A stretch of 64,000 bases of DNA from Collinsella sp. (GTDB lineage: Bacteria; Actinomycetota; Coriobacteriia; Coriobacteriales; Coriobacteriaceae), in the NCBI GenBank assembly GCA_018382295.1, contig JAGZQF010000002.1:1-64000 (forward strand). Reading direction: 5' to 3'. The position numbers and the translations under genes are program-made. The notes under the pieces are model-generated. The model was not told where the DNA came from and searched no databases. It saw only the letters and a list, made by a program, of their open reading frames with translations. Shown here piece by piece: positions 24,514-33,529 of this stretch. Numbering within the stretch: position 1 is the stretch's first letter; each line of letters begins with the position of its first letter.

Positions 24514-26760
24514 TTACTCGGCGTCGTGGTGACGGCGAGGCTTTCGGCCTCCGTTGTCGCCGGGACGGCGCGGGCGGTCGCTGCGCTCAGAGCGCTCGCG
24601 ACGCGGACGCTCACGGCGCTGGAAGTGCTCGCCGTCGCCCTCGGAGGCACCCTCGGCGCGAGCCGGGGCCTCGGGCTTGTCAAGACGATCGAGCGAGATC
24701 TTGCCGCGATCGTCGACCTCGATGACGACGACCTTGACCTCGTCGCCCACATTGAGGACGTCCTCGACCTTCTCCACGCGGCCCTTGGCGACGCGGGAGA
24801 TGTGCAGCAGGCCGTCCTTGCCGGGCAGAAGGTTCACGAAGGCGCCGAAGGGCTGGATGGAGACAACGCGACCGGTGTACTCCTCGCCCGGCTCGGGAAC
24901 CTTGATGATGAGCTTGATACGCTCGACAGCCTGGTCGACGGACTCGCCGGTACCGCCGACAAAGACGGTGCCGTCCTCCTGGATGTCGACCGAAGCGCCG
25001 GTCTCGTCCTGGATGCCGCGGATGACCTTACCGCCGGAACCGATGACGTCGCGGATCTTGTCGGTCGGAACCTGGATGGAAACGATGCGCGGGGCAGTGC
25101 TGCGCGTGGTATGGCGCGGCTCGGGGATCACATCGAGCATCTTCTGCAGGATGAAGGCGCGACCCTCCTTGGCCTGCTGCAGAGCGCGGGCCAGAATGTC
25201 GAAGGTAAGGCCAGTGGCCTTATTGTCCATCTGCAGGGCGGTGATGCCCTCGGTGGTGCCGGTGACCTTAAAGTCCATGTCGCCCAGGAAGTCCTCGAGA
25301 CCCTGGATGTCGGACAGGACCACGGTCTTGCCCTCCTCCTGGATCAGGCCCATGGCGATACCGGAGACCGGGCGCTTAATGGGCACGCCGCCGTCCATAA
25401 GGGCGAGCGTGGAGCCGCAGGTCGAAGCCATCGAAGAGGAGCCGTTGGACTCCATGACCTCGGAGACGACGCGAATGGCGTAGGGGAACTCGTTCTCGTC
25501 GGGGAGCACCGGAAGCAGAGCGCGCTCGGCAAGGTTGCCGTGGCCGATCTCGCGGCGCTTGGGGCTGCCCATGCGGCCGGTCTCGCCGGTGCAGAACGGC
25601 GGGAAGTTGTAGTGGTGCATGTAGCGCTTGCCCTCGGTGGGCTCGATGGTATCCAGACGCTGGCCCTCGTTGAGCATGCCGAGCGACAGGACGGAAAGCA
25701 CCTGGGTCTGGCCGCGCTGGAACAGGCCGGAGCCGTGAACGAGCGGCAGGTAGTTGTCCTTCACCATGATGGGGCGAATCTCGTCGGCAGCACGGCCGTC
25801 GACGCGCTCGCCGGTCTCGACGACCATGGTGCGCATGGCCTTCTTCTCGAGCTTCTTGAGCGCCACGGGAATCTCGCGCTCCCAAGCGGCCTGCTCCTCC
25901 TCGGTGAACTCGGCACGGATGGACTCCTTCAGAGCCTCGACCTTGCCGATACGGGAGAGCTTGTCGGCGTCGCGAAGGGCGGCTGCCATCTCGTCGTAGT
26001 GGGCGAAGATGCGCTCCTGGACCTCCTCGACGGGCTGGTCGAGCGGGTACTCCTTCTTGACGATGGGGCCGTTGACTTGCTCCCACTCGGCGACGAACTC
26101 GTCCTGAGCCTGGCAGAAAGCAGCAAGGGCCTCCTGGCCAAACTTCATGGCGGCGAGCATGTCGTCCTCGGAGATCTCCTCGGCGCCGGCCTCGACCATC
26201 GAGATGAAGTCGGCAGAGCCGCCCAGCTCCAGGTCCAGATCGGAGTTCTCGCGCTCCTCGTAGGTGGGGTTGACGATAAACTCGCCGGTCTCCACGTTAC
26301 GGCCGATGCGCACGCAGGCAAGCGGGCCCTCGAAGGGCACGCCGCCGAGCGTCATGGCCAGGGAAGCACCCATGACGTTGATGACATCGAAGGGGTTGAC
26401 CTGGTCGGCGACGAGCGAGGTGGCGACGATATGCACCTCGTTGCGGAAGCCGTCCGGGAAGCTCGGGCGAATCGGACGGTCGATCATGCGCGCGGTGAGC
26501 GTGGCCTTCTCGCTGGGACGGCCCTCACGCTTGAGGTAACCACCCGGGATGCGGCCGGCGGCGTACATCTTCTCGTTGAAGTCGACGGTCAGCGGGAAGA
26601 AGTCGTAGTTCTTGCGCTCCTTGGAGACGACAACGGTGTCGAGCATCGTGGTGTCGCCCTGCTTGACCAGGCAGGCGCCGGTGGCCTGCTTGGCAAGTTC
26701 GCCCGACTCAAAGGTGTAGGTCTTGCCGTACAGCTCAAAGGTCTTGGATACGAGTGTCAT
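24514..26760 (-). CDS. pnp: polyribonucleotide nucleotidyltransferase (PNPase)
   Basis: Phosphorolytic 3'-5' exoribonuclease of mRNA decay. The 748-residue protein has two RNase PH domains separated by a helical domain, a KH domain (about 555-615, IRDVIGSGGKVIRGIQDETG) and an S1 domain (about 622-690, YTGRVVSIQPFGAFVNLLPG), with an Arg/Asp-rich tail. It follows rpsO, the conserved rpsO-pnp order, and its leader contains hairpins that could mediate control by RNA processing. A GC-biased antisense reading frame of 790 codons covers it and is a codon-bias artefact. Confidence 0.98.
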   Translation of the reverse strand: MTLVSKTFELYGKTYTFESGELAKQATGACLVKQGDTTMLDTVVVSKERKNYDFFPLTVDFNEKMYAAGRIPGGYLKREGRPSEKATLTARMIDRPIRPSFPDGFRNEVHIVATSLVADQVNPFDVINVMGASLAMTLGGVPFEGPLACVRIGRNVETGEFIVNPTYEERENSDLDLELGGSADFISMVEAGAEEISEDDMLAAMKFGQEALAAFCQAQDEFVAEWEQVNGPIVKKEYPLDQPVEEVQERIFAHYDEMAAALRDADKLSRIGKVEALKESIRAEFTEEEQAAWEREIPVALKKLEKKAMRTMVVETGERVDGRAADEIRPIMVKDNYLPLVHGSGLFQRGQTQVLSVLSLGMLNEGQRLDTIEPTEGKRYMHHYNFPPFCTGETGRMGSPKRREIGHGNLAERALLPVLPDENEFPYAIRVVSEVMESNGSSSMASTCGSTLALMDGGVPIKRPVSGIAMGLIQEEGKTVVLSDIQGLEDFLGDMDFKVTGTTEGITALQMDNKATGLTFDILARALQQAKEGRAFILQKMLDVIPEPRHTTRSTAPRIVSIQVPTDKIRDVIGSGGKVIRGIQDETGASVDIQEDGTVFVGGTGESVDQAVERIKLIIKVPEPGEEYTGRVVSIQPFGAFVNLLPGKDGLLHISRVAKGRVEKVEDVLNVGDEVKVVVIEVDDRGKISLDRLDKPEAPARAEGASEGDGEHFQRRERPRRERSERSDRPRRPGDNGGRKPRRHHDAE

Positions 26761-26773
26761 TGTTCTCCTTTAC

Positions 26774-26797
26774 CCCACAGGCCCCCTTGCCTGCGGG
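26774..26797 (-). promoter_or_regulatory. hairpin in the pnp leader
   Basis: A 9-bp stem (26774-26782 with 26789-26797) ends 13 bases upstream of the pnp start codon. One pair is G.U on the pnp sense strand but A.C on the other, so the structure suits the pnp mRNA. A second GC hairpin (GCGGG/CCCGC) lies just upstream near 26810-26829. In enterobacteria a pnp leader hairpin is the RNase III target for autoregulation; the same role here is inference. Confidence 0.5.
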
Positions 26798-26863
26798 CTT
26801 CTCATGTGACGCGGGCCCCCTGCCCCCGCCACGCTTCAGAGCGTGATTGTTCACGCCCTTACA

Positions 26864-26897
26864 CAAAAAGAGCGCCCCGCTGCGCAGGACGCTCTTA
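26864..26897 (-). terminator. intrinsic terminator of rpsO
   Basis: Stem AAGAGCG/CGCTCTT (26868-26874 with 26890-26896) 14 bases past the rpsO stop, with a T run on the minus strand. Partial read-through would give rpsO-pnp transcripts. Confidence 0.8.
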
Positions 26898-26911
26898 GCA
26901 TGTACAAATCC

Positions 26912-27190
26912 TTACTGGATGTTGTCGCGGATGCCCAGAGCCTTGATGAGCTCACGGTACTCGACGATGTCGCTCTTCTTGATGTAGGAGAGAAGACGAC
27001 GACGACGACCGACGAGCATGAGCAGGCCACGACGGGTGTGGAAGTCCTTCTGGTGGGACTTCATGTGCTCGGTCAGCTCCTTGATGCGCTCGGACAGGAT
27101 GGCGACCTGAACCTTGGGGTTACCGGTGTCGACCGGGGTGTTACCGAACTGGGCAGTCAGCTCCGCCTTGCGCTCTTTGGAAACAGTCAT
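26912..27190 (-). CDS. rpsO: 30S ribosomal protein S15
   Basis: A 92-residue primary-binding protein of the 16S central domain. MTVSKERKAELTAQFG, DTGNPKVQVAILSERI and HTRRGLLMLVGRRRRLLSYI are characteristic. The ATG at 27190 is preceded by AAAGGTG; the frame is open upstream, but the extension is not S15-like. Slightly longer than the 89-residue norm because of the N-terminus. Confidence 0.98.
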   Translation of the reverse strand: MTVSKERKAELTAQFGNTPVDTGNPKVQVAILSERIKELTEHMKSHQKDFHTRRGLLMLVGRRRRLLSYIKKSDIVEYRELIKALGIRDNIQ

Positions 27191-27328
27191 TGTTTCACCT
27201 TTCGTTTTACGTCGCCCGCGGGCGACTCGATTCGCCTCGGACTGGGAAGCCGCCGGTGGAGCGAGCAACCAAGGTCGAGGTACCAACAAGTCGGTATGTT
27301 ACCACAAGCAGCCCGCGCCCGCGCATCA

Positions 27329-28078
27329 TCACCGACCCAACATGAATTCCATCGCACGGAGGCGCTGATCGGCATGTGTTGCCGCCCAGACATGCGAAAG
27401 CCCCAACAAAAAAGCGGCAGTATGGGGATCGATCCTCTCAGCCAAAAGCGCATCGAAGGTCATGGACATGAGGGCGCGCAGCCATGCGACCTCACCGGTC
27501 GATACCAACTCTGCACCCGGAACGCTCGACGCGCACGAGCCGCACATGAGCCCGCCGGCCTGGGGCGAAAAATACGACAGCATGGGGTCTCCGCACAGCA
27601 CGCAGGCCGAAAAATCGGGTCGATAGCCAACATGCGACAGCAGCTTAAAGACATATGCCGCCACAAGTAGATCCATATGCGCCGTGTCGAGCCCGCTGCC
27701 CACCAGGGCAAGCGCTCGCTGCGTTATGGCAAAGGTAAACGGGTCCTCGGCGTCCTCGAACGAGCACACACGCGCGACCTCGGCGATCGCGCTCGCGGCG
27801 CAGGTCGTCTCGTAATCGGGCGCAGCGCCGAGCGGCGCCTCCATAAGCTCGGCCTGGGAAACCACGTCAAGCGACCGTCCATGCGCGAGCAGCATATCGA
27901 CGGTACAGAACAGCTCGCAGCGCGCCGCCAGGCGCCCACCGGGTTTGCGGGCGCCCTTTGCCACGGCGCGAACCTGCCGGCCCCGCTCGTCAAGCATCGT
28001 CAGGATCAGGTCCGTCTCTTTGAGCTTCGTCTTGTCGAGGACGAGCACCTTCGTGCGATATGTCCGGGAGCCTGCCAT
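27329..28078 (-). CDS. recO: DNA repair protein RecO
   Basis: Recombination mediator of the RecFOR pathway, loading RecA onto SSB-coated gaps. The 249-residue protein has an N-terminal OB fold (MAGSRTYRTKVLVLDKTKLKETDLILTML), a helical C-terminal domain and a four-cysteine zinc site (CVLCGDP and MCGSC). It directly follows era, with 15 bases between them, as in many Gram-positive genomes. Confidence 0.95.
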   Translation of the reverse strand: MAGSRTYRTKVLVLDKTKLKETDLILTMLDERGRQVRAVAKGARKPGGRLAARCELFCTVDMLLAHGRSLDVVSQAELMEAPLGAAPDYETTCAASAIAEVARVCSFEDAEDPFTFAITQRALALVGSGLDTAHMDLLVAAYVFKLLSHVGYRPDFSACVLCGDPMLSYFSPQAGGLMCGSCASSVPGAELVSTGEVAWLRALMSMTFDALLAERIDPHTAAFLLGLSHVWAATHADQRLRAMEFMLGR

Positions 28079-28093
28079 GTGCGCCGTGCGTCC

Positions 28094-29125
28094 TTAGTCC
28101 TCGGCGTTGTAGCCAAAGCGGCGAATCTGGGCCTCGTCGTCACGCCAGCCGGCCTTGACCTTCACGTCCAGCTCCAAAAAGACCTGCGTGCCAAAGATGC
28201 GCTCGAGATCGCGGCGGGCGTCGATACCGATATGCTTGATCATCTCGCCGCCCTTGCCGATGATGATGCCCTTTTGGCCCTCGCGCTCGACGTAAATGGT
28301 GGCGTGCACGCGCAGCACCTTCTTGGTCTGCTCGAGCGCATCACAGATCACGCCAACGGAGTGCGGAATCTCATCACGGGTGCGGCGCAAGACCTTCTCG
28401 CGCACAAACTCGGCAACGAGCGTCTCGTCGGAAGCGTCGGTACCCATGTCCTCGGGGAACCAACGCGGACCCTCGGGCAAAAAGTGCGCAACGGTCTCGA
28501 TGAAGGCATCAACGTTGAAGTTCTTGACGGACGACGTCACGATCTCATCGTCATATTCCATGAGCTCGTGGGCTGCCTTAAGCTGTTCCATGACCTGTGC
28601 GGGGTCGGCCTCATCGGCCTTGGTGAGCACCAGGACCTTCTTGGAACGGGCGCATCTGACGCGCTCGGCAACCCAGGCGTCTCCCCTGCCGATCGGCTTG
28701 GTGACATCAATCAAAAACGCGACGACGTCGACATCGTTCAGTTCGAACAACGCGCTCTTGTTGAGCTCGGACCCCAGGCCGTCCTTGGGCTTATGAATAC
28801 CTGGGGTATCGACAAAGACCAGCTGGTAGCCGGGACGGTTGACGACGGCGCGCATGCGACGACGGGTCGTCTGAGCCACCGGCGAGGTGATGGCGACCTT
28901 TTTGCCATAGCAGGCGTTGAGTAGCGTGGACTTGCCGGCGTTGGGGCGGCCGACCAGGGCCACGAAGCCGCTGCGGAAACCGGGTTCAACGTCGCCAAAG
29001 CCCGCGAGGCTGTCGTCCTCGTCGCACAGGGCGTCGAGCTCCTCATCGCTCATGCCCTCAAACGGGTCGAACTCCTCGGCCTCGTCATCCAAAATCTCAT
29101 CGATAGGCTGCATATTGTCGGACAT
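28094..29125 (-). CDS. era: GTPase Era with acidic N-terminal extension
   Basis: Ribosome-assembly GTPase that binds the 3' end of 16S rRNA. G1 GRPNAGKS (59-66), G3 DTPGIH, G4 TKAD and a C-terminal KH domain (GIIIGKGGEMIKHIGIDARR) are present. Unlike typical Era (about 300 residues, G1 near residue 15-20), it has about 50 extra N-terminal residues rich in Asp and Glu. The first ATG follows AAGGGAT; internal ATGs at codons 5 and 25 would leave most of the extension or have poor ribosome sites, so the extension appears real. Lies in an ybeY-dgkA-era-recO run. Confidence 0.95.
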   Translation of the reverse strand: MSDNMQPIDEILDDEAEEFDPFEGMSDEELDALCDEDDSLAGFGDVEPGFRSGFVALVGRPNAGKSTLLNACYGKKVAITSPVAQTTRRRMRAVVNRPGYQLVFVDTPGIHKPKDGLGSELNKSALFELNDVDVVAFLIDVTKPIGRGDAWVAERVRCARSKKVLVLTKADEADPAQVMEQLKAAHELMEYDDEIVTSSVKNFNVDAFIETVAHFLPEGPRWFPEDMGTDASDETLVAEFVREKVLRRTRDEIPHSVGVICDALEQTKKVLRVHATIYVEREGQKGIIIGKGGEMIKHIGIDARRDLERIFGTQVFLELDVKVKAGWRDDEAQIRRFGYNAED

Positions 29126-29137
29126 GGGAATCCCTTT

Positions 29138-29515
29138 CTAAATAAAGCCGAGCGCGTGGGCAAATACCAGCACGCCCACAATCGCGGCGGTGATGGAAAG
29201 AACGTATACAGAGGCGGCGGCGATGTCCTTCGCACGCTTGGCCAGCGGATGGAGCTCCTGGGTCGCCAGGTCGACGATGGCCTCCATGGCGGTGTTACAC
29301 AGCTCGCCATGAATCACCAAGCCACAGCAGATGATAATCGTGGCCCACTCGGCAATGTCGAGCCCCACGATGCAGCCGGCAATGACGGTACACACGCCCG
29401 CAACGAGCATGACCTTAATGTTGCGCTCGGTCTTTACGGCGGTGACGAAGCCCTCCATGGCGTAGGAAAACGACTTTAAGAAGGACGGATGGTCCTTGTT
29501 AGATCCGGGAATCAT
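29138..29515 (-). CDS. dgkA: diacylglycerol kinase-type membrane protein (probable undecaprenol kinase)
   Basis: A 125-residue integral membrane protein with three helices and the DgkA signature around HGELCNTAMEAIVDL. In Gram-positive bacteria the family mostly phosphorylates undecaprenol, linking it to cell-wall lipid carrier recycling; UppS, making the precursor, is encoded at the window end. It begins 9 bases after the ybeY stop and has AGGAG before its ATG. Confidence 0.92.
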   Translation of the reverse strand: MIPGSNKDHPSFLKSFSYAMEGFVTAVKTERNIKVMLVAGVCTVIAGCIVGLDIAEWATIIICCGLVIHGELCNTAMEAIVDLATQELHPLAKRAKDIAAASVYVLSITAAIVGVLVFAHALGFI

Positions 29516-29524
29516 AGACGGCTC

Positions 29525-30034
29525 CTAGTCGTGGGCGTGGTTGGTGATGGGGCCGACATGGACTAGCTTGGGGTCCTCGCCGCGCTCGAGCGCCAGATCG
29601 CGCAGGATGGCGTCCTCGCGGGCCTCCATGACCTCGGCCTCGTCGTCATCAATATGGTCATAGCCCAGCAGGTGCAGCATGCCGTGAACGAGCATCAGAC
29701 GGCACTCGTCAGCGGGGCTATTGCCAAAACCGGGGGCCTGACGGGCAATAACCTGCGGGGCCAAGATAATATCGCCGAGCTCGAGCGTCTCATCGGCGGG
29801 AATGTCATCGTCAAAGGCCGAATCGCACTCAAACGAGAGCACATCGGTGGTGCGGTCGATGCCGCGCCACTCGTGGTTGAGCTCGTGCATCTCGTCCTCG
29901 TCGACATACGAAAGGGAAATCTCGACTTCACGCTCAACGCCCTCGGCGGCAAGCACGACCTCGCAGATGTGCTCCACCTCCTGCGCGTCGAGCAGCGTAT
30001 CGAGCTCGGCATCGTTGCTGATCAATACACTCAA
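29525..30034 (-). CDS. ybeY: endoribonuclease YbeY
   Basis: Zinc endoribonuclease involved in 16S rRNA 3'-end maturation and ribosome quality control. The 169-residue protein has HGMLHLLGYDH, giving zinc ligands His117, His121 and His127. The start is TTG, overlapping the phoH stop in TTGA, with AAAGGAG upstream; the first internal Met is near residue 49, so no better start exists. Order phoH-ybeY-dgkA-era-recO is widely conserved. Confidence 0.95.
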   Translation of the reverse strand: MSVLISNDAELDTLLDAQEVEHICEVVLAAEGVEREVEISLSYVDEDEMHELNHEWRGIDRTTDVLSFECDSAFDDDIPADETLELGDIILAPQVIARQAPGFGNSPADECRLMLVHGMLHLLGYDHIDDDEAEVMEAREDAILRDLALERGEDPKLVHVGPITNHAHD

Positions 30035-31017
30035 CGGGACTCCTTTCGGTCGCGCGGGCGCTGCTCGCGCACGTCATCATAAGCATCATATGCCTCGACG
30101 ATACGACCCACCAGGGCATGACGCACCACGTCGGCACGCTCGAGGTGAGAAAATGCGACATCGTCGACACGGCCCAAAATCTGCTCAACGTCGGCAAGAC
30201 CGCCACGACGACCCACCAGGTCGCGCTGGCTCAGGTCGCCGGTAATCACGAACTTGGAGTTGAACCCAAGGCGTGTCAGGAACATCTTCATCTGCTCGGG
30301 CGTGGTATTTTGCGCCTCGTCGAGCACCACGAAGGCATCACTCAGCGTGCGGCCGCGCATGTAGGCAAGCGGGGCGATCTCGATCACGCCGCGCTCCATA
30401 AGCTCATCGGTGCGCTCGCGATCCATCATGTCAAATAGGGCGTCGTAAAGCGGACGCATGTAGGGATCGATCTTTTCCTCGAGGGTGCCGGGCAAAAAGC
30501 CCAGATTCTCCCCCGCCTCGACAACCGGACGCGTCAAGATCAGACGGCCCACCTCGTGACGCTTGAGCGCGGCAACGGCGAGCGCCATAGCCAGATAGGT
30601 CTTACCGGTACCGGCAGGACCCAAGCCAAACGTGATGGTATGCGAGCGGATGGCATCCACATAGCGCTTTTGCCCGAGCGTCTTGGGGCGAATGACGCGG
30701 CCGCGATACGAAAGCAGCACGTCATCGCGAAGCGACGTAGCCTCGTGCTCACCGTCGCGCAAGACAGCCAGGCAGCGAGAGACATCGTCGATAGACAGCG
30801 TGCGCCCGGCGGCCGCCTCGCGAAAAGCGTGTTCGAAAAAACGCGCCACGAGTTCGACCTCATCCGGGTCACCGCTCACGGCGATGCTATCGCCACGGGC
30901 GACCACGTGAGCGCGAACCAAACTCTCAAGCGCACGAAGAACACCGTCGCCGACGCCCAAAACGCGCGAGGGATCAATTCCCTCGGGAACGGTAAGTCTA
31001 ATCTTCGAGGCTTCCAT
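30031..31017 (-). CDS. phoH: PhoH family ATPase
   Basis: Cytoplasmic P-loop ATPase of the PhoH/PhoL family, usually encoded beside ybeY and connected with RNA metabolism. The 328-residue protein has an N-terminal KH-like region, Walker A GPAGTGKT (133-140) and Walker B FVVLDEAQN. The ATG at 31017, after GGGAGG, lies inside the end of mtaB (20-bp overlap); the open frame upstream is mtaB shadow. The biochemical role is not settled for the family. Confidence 0.95.
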   Translation of the reverse strand: MEASKIRLTVPEGIDPSRVLGVGDGVLRALESLVRAHVVARGDSIAVSGDPDEVELVARFFEHAFREAAAGRTLSIDDVSRCLAVLRDGEHEATSLRDDVLLSYRGRVIRPKTLGQKRYVDAIRSHTITFGLGPAGTGKTYLAMALAVAALKRHEVGRLILTRPVVEAGENLGFLPGTLEEKIDPYMRPLYDALFDMMDRERTDELMERGVIEIAPLAYMRGRTLSDAFVVLDEAQNTTPEQMKMFLTRLGFNSKFVITGDLSQRDLVGRRGGLADVEQILGRVDDVAFSHLERADVVRHALVGRIVEAYDAYDDVREQRPRDRKESR

Positions 31018-32290
31018 GAACCTCCCTGCGTGCATGGACCAAGCCGGAATCATCGACTCCGATGATAGCAACATCGAGCAGGCACGGGGCTGTAAGTCCA
31101 CAGGTATCGTCAAGACGGGCATGATGGAACGAGCCGAGCGTCAGGTTGTCACCATACTCGAGCACGGCACGCTCGACCGTGCCCACGCGACGACGAGCGT
31201 CGGCAATAGCGAGCTCCTGTGCGGCGGCCCGCATACGGCGGCTGCGCTCGGCCATAATCTCGGGTGGCACCTGGTCGGGCATGTCGGCAGCAAGGGTACC
31301 GGGACGCTTGCTGTAGCGGAACACGTGCATACGCGAGAAACCCACACGGCGGCACAGCGCCAGCGACTCCTCGAACTCCTCGTCCGTCTCACCAGGAAAA
31401 CCGACGATGACATCGCACGAAAGGGACGCCTGGGGCAAGTTGGCGCGAATCATACGCACCGTGTCCTCAAAGGCCTCGGCGCTATAGGGACGGCCCATGC
31501 GATGCAGGGTCGCAGTGCAGCCGGACTGCACGGGCAGGTGCAAAAACGGGGCGATACGCTGCGGATAGCGAGCCATAACCTTAAGCAGGCGCTCGGAGAT
31601 ATCCATGGGCTCGACCGAGGAAATGCGCACATGCGGAATAGACGTGCGCTCCATGATGGCCTCGAGCAGCTCATCGATTTCGACGTGCTCGTCGGTCGCG
31701 CTCTTGCCATCGTAGGCACCCAGGTTCACACCGGTCAGCACCACCTCGGGCACGCCGGCCTCCTGGGCCTCGCGAACTTGCTCGAGCACGGACTCGACGG
31801 GCACGGAGCGCTCGGGGCCGCGTGCCTTCCACACAATGCAATAGGTGCAGCGATTGTTGCAGCCGTCCTGAATCTTCACGCCCAGGCGAGAGCGACCGAG
31901 CGCATCGACCACCTCGCCATCGCTGCAGGCGGGAACGCTATCGGATTCGACACCCAGCACCTCGCAGACGCGCTCGGCGACGTCAATCTTGGACGGCTCG
32001 GCGATCACGCGATCGGAGAGCTCCAGCAACTCCTCGGGATGCAGGTTGACGACGCAGCCGGTTACGACCACGTAAGGCTCGCCCGGATAGGCCAGCGCAT
32101 GACGGACGGCCTTACGGGTCTTGGCCTCGGCCTCGCCCGTAACGGCACAGGTGTTAATGACGATCAGATCGGCATCCTGGGGCTCCACAATAGCAAATCC
32201 CAGGCGCATAAGATCGGCAGTGATACGGTCAGACTCAACCCGGTTGACGCGGCAGCCGAGGTTGACGACGGAAATATGGGGTGCGAGCAC
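30998..32290 (-). CDS. mtaB: tRNA t6A37 methylthiotransferase (MtaB)
   Basis: Radical-SAM MTTase converting t6A37 to ms2t6A37 in tRNAs reading ANN codons. The 430-residue protein opens ISVVNLGCRVNRVESDRI (Cys13), has Cys48 and Cys79 for the auxiliary cluster and Cys144, Cys148 and Cys151 in DGCNNRCTYCIV. GTG start after AAGGAG. Together with MiaB and RimO it makes three paralogous MTTases in 24 kb. It follows dnaJ by 9 bases. Confidence 0.94.
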   Translation of the reverse strand: MLAPHISVVNLGCRVNRVESDRITADLMRLGFAIVEPQDADLIVINTCAVTGEAEAKTRKAVRHALAYPGEPYVVVTGCVVNLHPEELLELSDRVIAEPSKIDVAERVCEVLGVESDSVPACSDGEVVDALGRSRLGVKIQDGCNNRCTYCIVWKARGPERSVPVESVLEQVREAQEAGVPEVVLTGVNLGAYDGKSATDEHVEIDELLEAIMERTSIPHVRISSVEPMDISERLLKVMARYPQRIAPFLHLPVQSGCTATLHRMGRPYSAEAFEDTVRMIRANLPQASLSCDVIVGFPGETDEEFEESLALCRRVGFSRMHVFRYSKRPGTLAADMPDQVPPEIMAERSRRMRAAAQELAIADARRRVGTVERAVLEYGDNLTLGSFHHARLDDTCGLTAPCLLDVAIIGVDDSGLVHARREVHGSLED

Positions 32291-32299
32291 GCGGGCTCC

Positions 32300-33448
32300 T
32301 TAATCGAGGATATCGTCGAGGGCACTCTTGATACGGTCGGTCACCGACTTCTTACCGGAAGCGACGTCATCGCCCATCTCATCGGCAAAAGCACGGAGCA
32401 GCTCGCGTTGCTTATTGGAAAGATTGGTGGGAACGACCACGCGCAGTTGCACGATCAGGCGGCCACGCGAACCGCCACCGCCAATGCGCGGCATGCCGTA
32501 ATTATTGACGCTCACGGTATCGCCGTACTGGGCGCCGGCGGGAACCGTCACCTTAACGACCTCGTCGGGCATAATGCCCTCGACCTCGATCTCGCAGCCG
32601 AGCGCAGCCTGCGCAATCGAGATATCGCTCACCAGGTACAGGTCATCACCGTTGCGCTTAAAGCGCTCATGGTCGGCGACGCGCACGTTGACAATCAGGT
32701 CGCCCGAAGGCTCGCCGCGAAGGCCGGCCTCGCCAAAGCCGCTCACACGCAGCTGGCGACCGGTCGAAACGCCGGCGGGAATATCGATGTCGATCTTTTC
32801 ATGCGAAGGCGTGCGGCCCTGACCGTCGCAGGTCTCGCAGGGATGGTCGATGACCGTGCCCTCGCCATGGCAGTCGGGGCAAGGCGAAGAGGACTGAACC
32901 TGGCCCAGGAACGAACGCTGAACCGTCGTGACATAGCCCGTGCCGTGGCAGCGGCCGCACTGCTTTTCCTGTGCGCCCTCTGCCCTACCGGTGCCGTTGC
33001 AGTCCTCGCAAGGAGCAAGGCGGTCATAGCTGATCGTCTTTTTGCAGCCGAGCGCCGCCTCCTCGAGCGTCACCGAAAGCGAGATGGCCATGTCGCGTCC
33101 GCGACGACGCTCACGACGGCTGCGGGCGCCACCGCCGGCACCGCCGCCAAAGAACGACGAGAACAAGTCGTCCATGCCCATGCCACCAAAGATATCGTTG
33201 ATATCGACGTAGCCCGAACCACCAGGACCGTCGGCGGTGCCGTAACGGTCGTAATTAGCACGCTTCTGCTCATCGGAAAGAACGGAATAGGCCTCGTTGA
33301 GCTCCTTGAACTTGGCCTCGGCCTCGGGGTCGTCCGAAACGTCCGGGTGTACGGTACGGGCCTTCTTTAGAAACGCGCGCTTAATCGTCCGCGCGTCGGC
33401 ATCCCTGTCGACGCCAAGCACCTCGTAGTAATCCCTATTTTCCGACAC
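32300..33448 (-). CDS. dnaJ: chaperone protein DnaJ
   Basis: Hsp40 co-chaperone for DnaK. The 382-residue protein is a complete type A DnaJ: J domain with HPD at 34-36, Gly/Phe region, four CxxCxGxG zinc motifs (CEDCNGTG, CGRCHGTG, CPDCHGEG, CETCDGQG) and both C-terminal beta domains. Start is GTG at 33448 following GGAAGGA; the open frame upstream lacks similarity. No dnaK or grpE is nearby. The next gene upstream encodes an aberrant relative. Confidence 0.96.
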   Translation of the reverse strand: MSENRDYYEVLGVDRDADARTIKRAFLKKARTVHPDVSDDPEAEAKFKELNEAYSVLSDEQKRANYDRYGTADGPGGSGYVDINDIFGGMGMDDLFSSFFGGGAGGGARSRRERRRGRDMAISLSVTLEEAALGCKKTISYDRLAPCEDCNGTGRAEGAQEKQCGRCHGTGYVTTVQRSFLGQVQSSSPCPDCHGEGTVIDHPCETCDGQGRTPSHEKIDIDIPAGVSTGRQLRVSGFGEAGLRGEPSGDLIVNVRVADHERFKRNGDDLYLVSDISIAQAALGCEIEVEGIMPDEVVKVTVPAGAQYGDTVSVNNYGMPRIGGGGSRGRLIVQLRVVVPTNLSNKQRELLRAFADEMGDDVASGKKSVTDRIKSALDDILD

Positions 33449-33529
33449 GACCGAATCCTTCCGACTTTCATTATTGTCACAGTGCGTCCTATACCCAAGC
33501 TGGGCTGGCCGCAAACAGAGGGTTTGATG

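Noticed and set aside
24353..24532. 60-codon cysteine-rich small ORF (begins MKFIASSARKGKHL) after an AGGAGGG site
   Set aside because: Tempting ribosome site, but it reads through repeat copy 2 and antisense to the pnp terminator and pnp end. The homologous frame in copy 1 stops after 18 codons, so the sequence conservation is better explained by the structured repeat.
24526..26898. 790-codon open frame antisense to pnp
   Set aside because: Codon-bias shadow of pnp; runs over the pnp start and the rpsO terminator and encodes a low-complexity Leu/Val/Gly/Asp protein.
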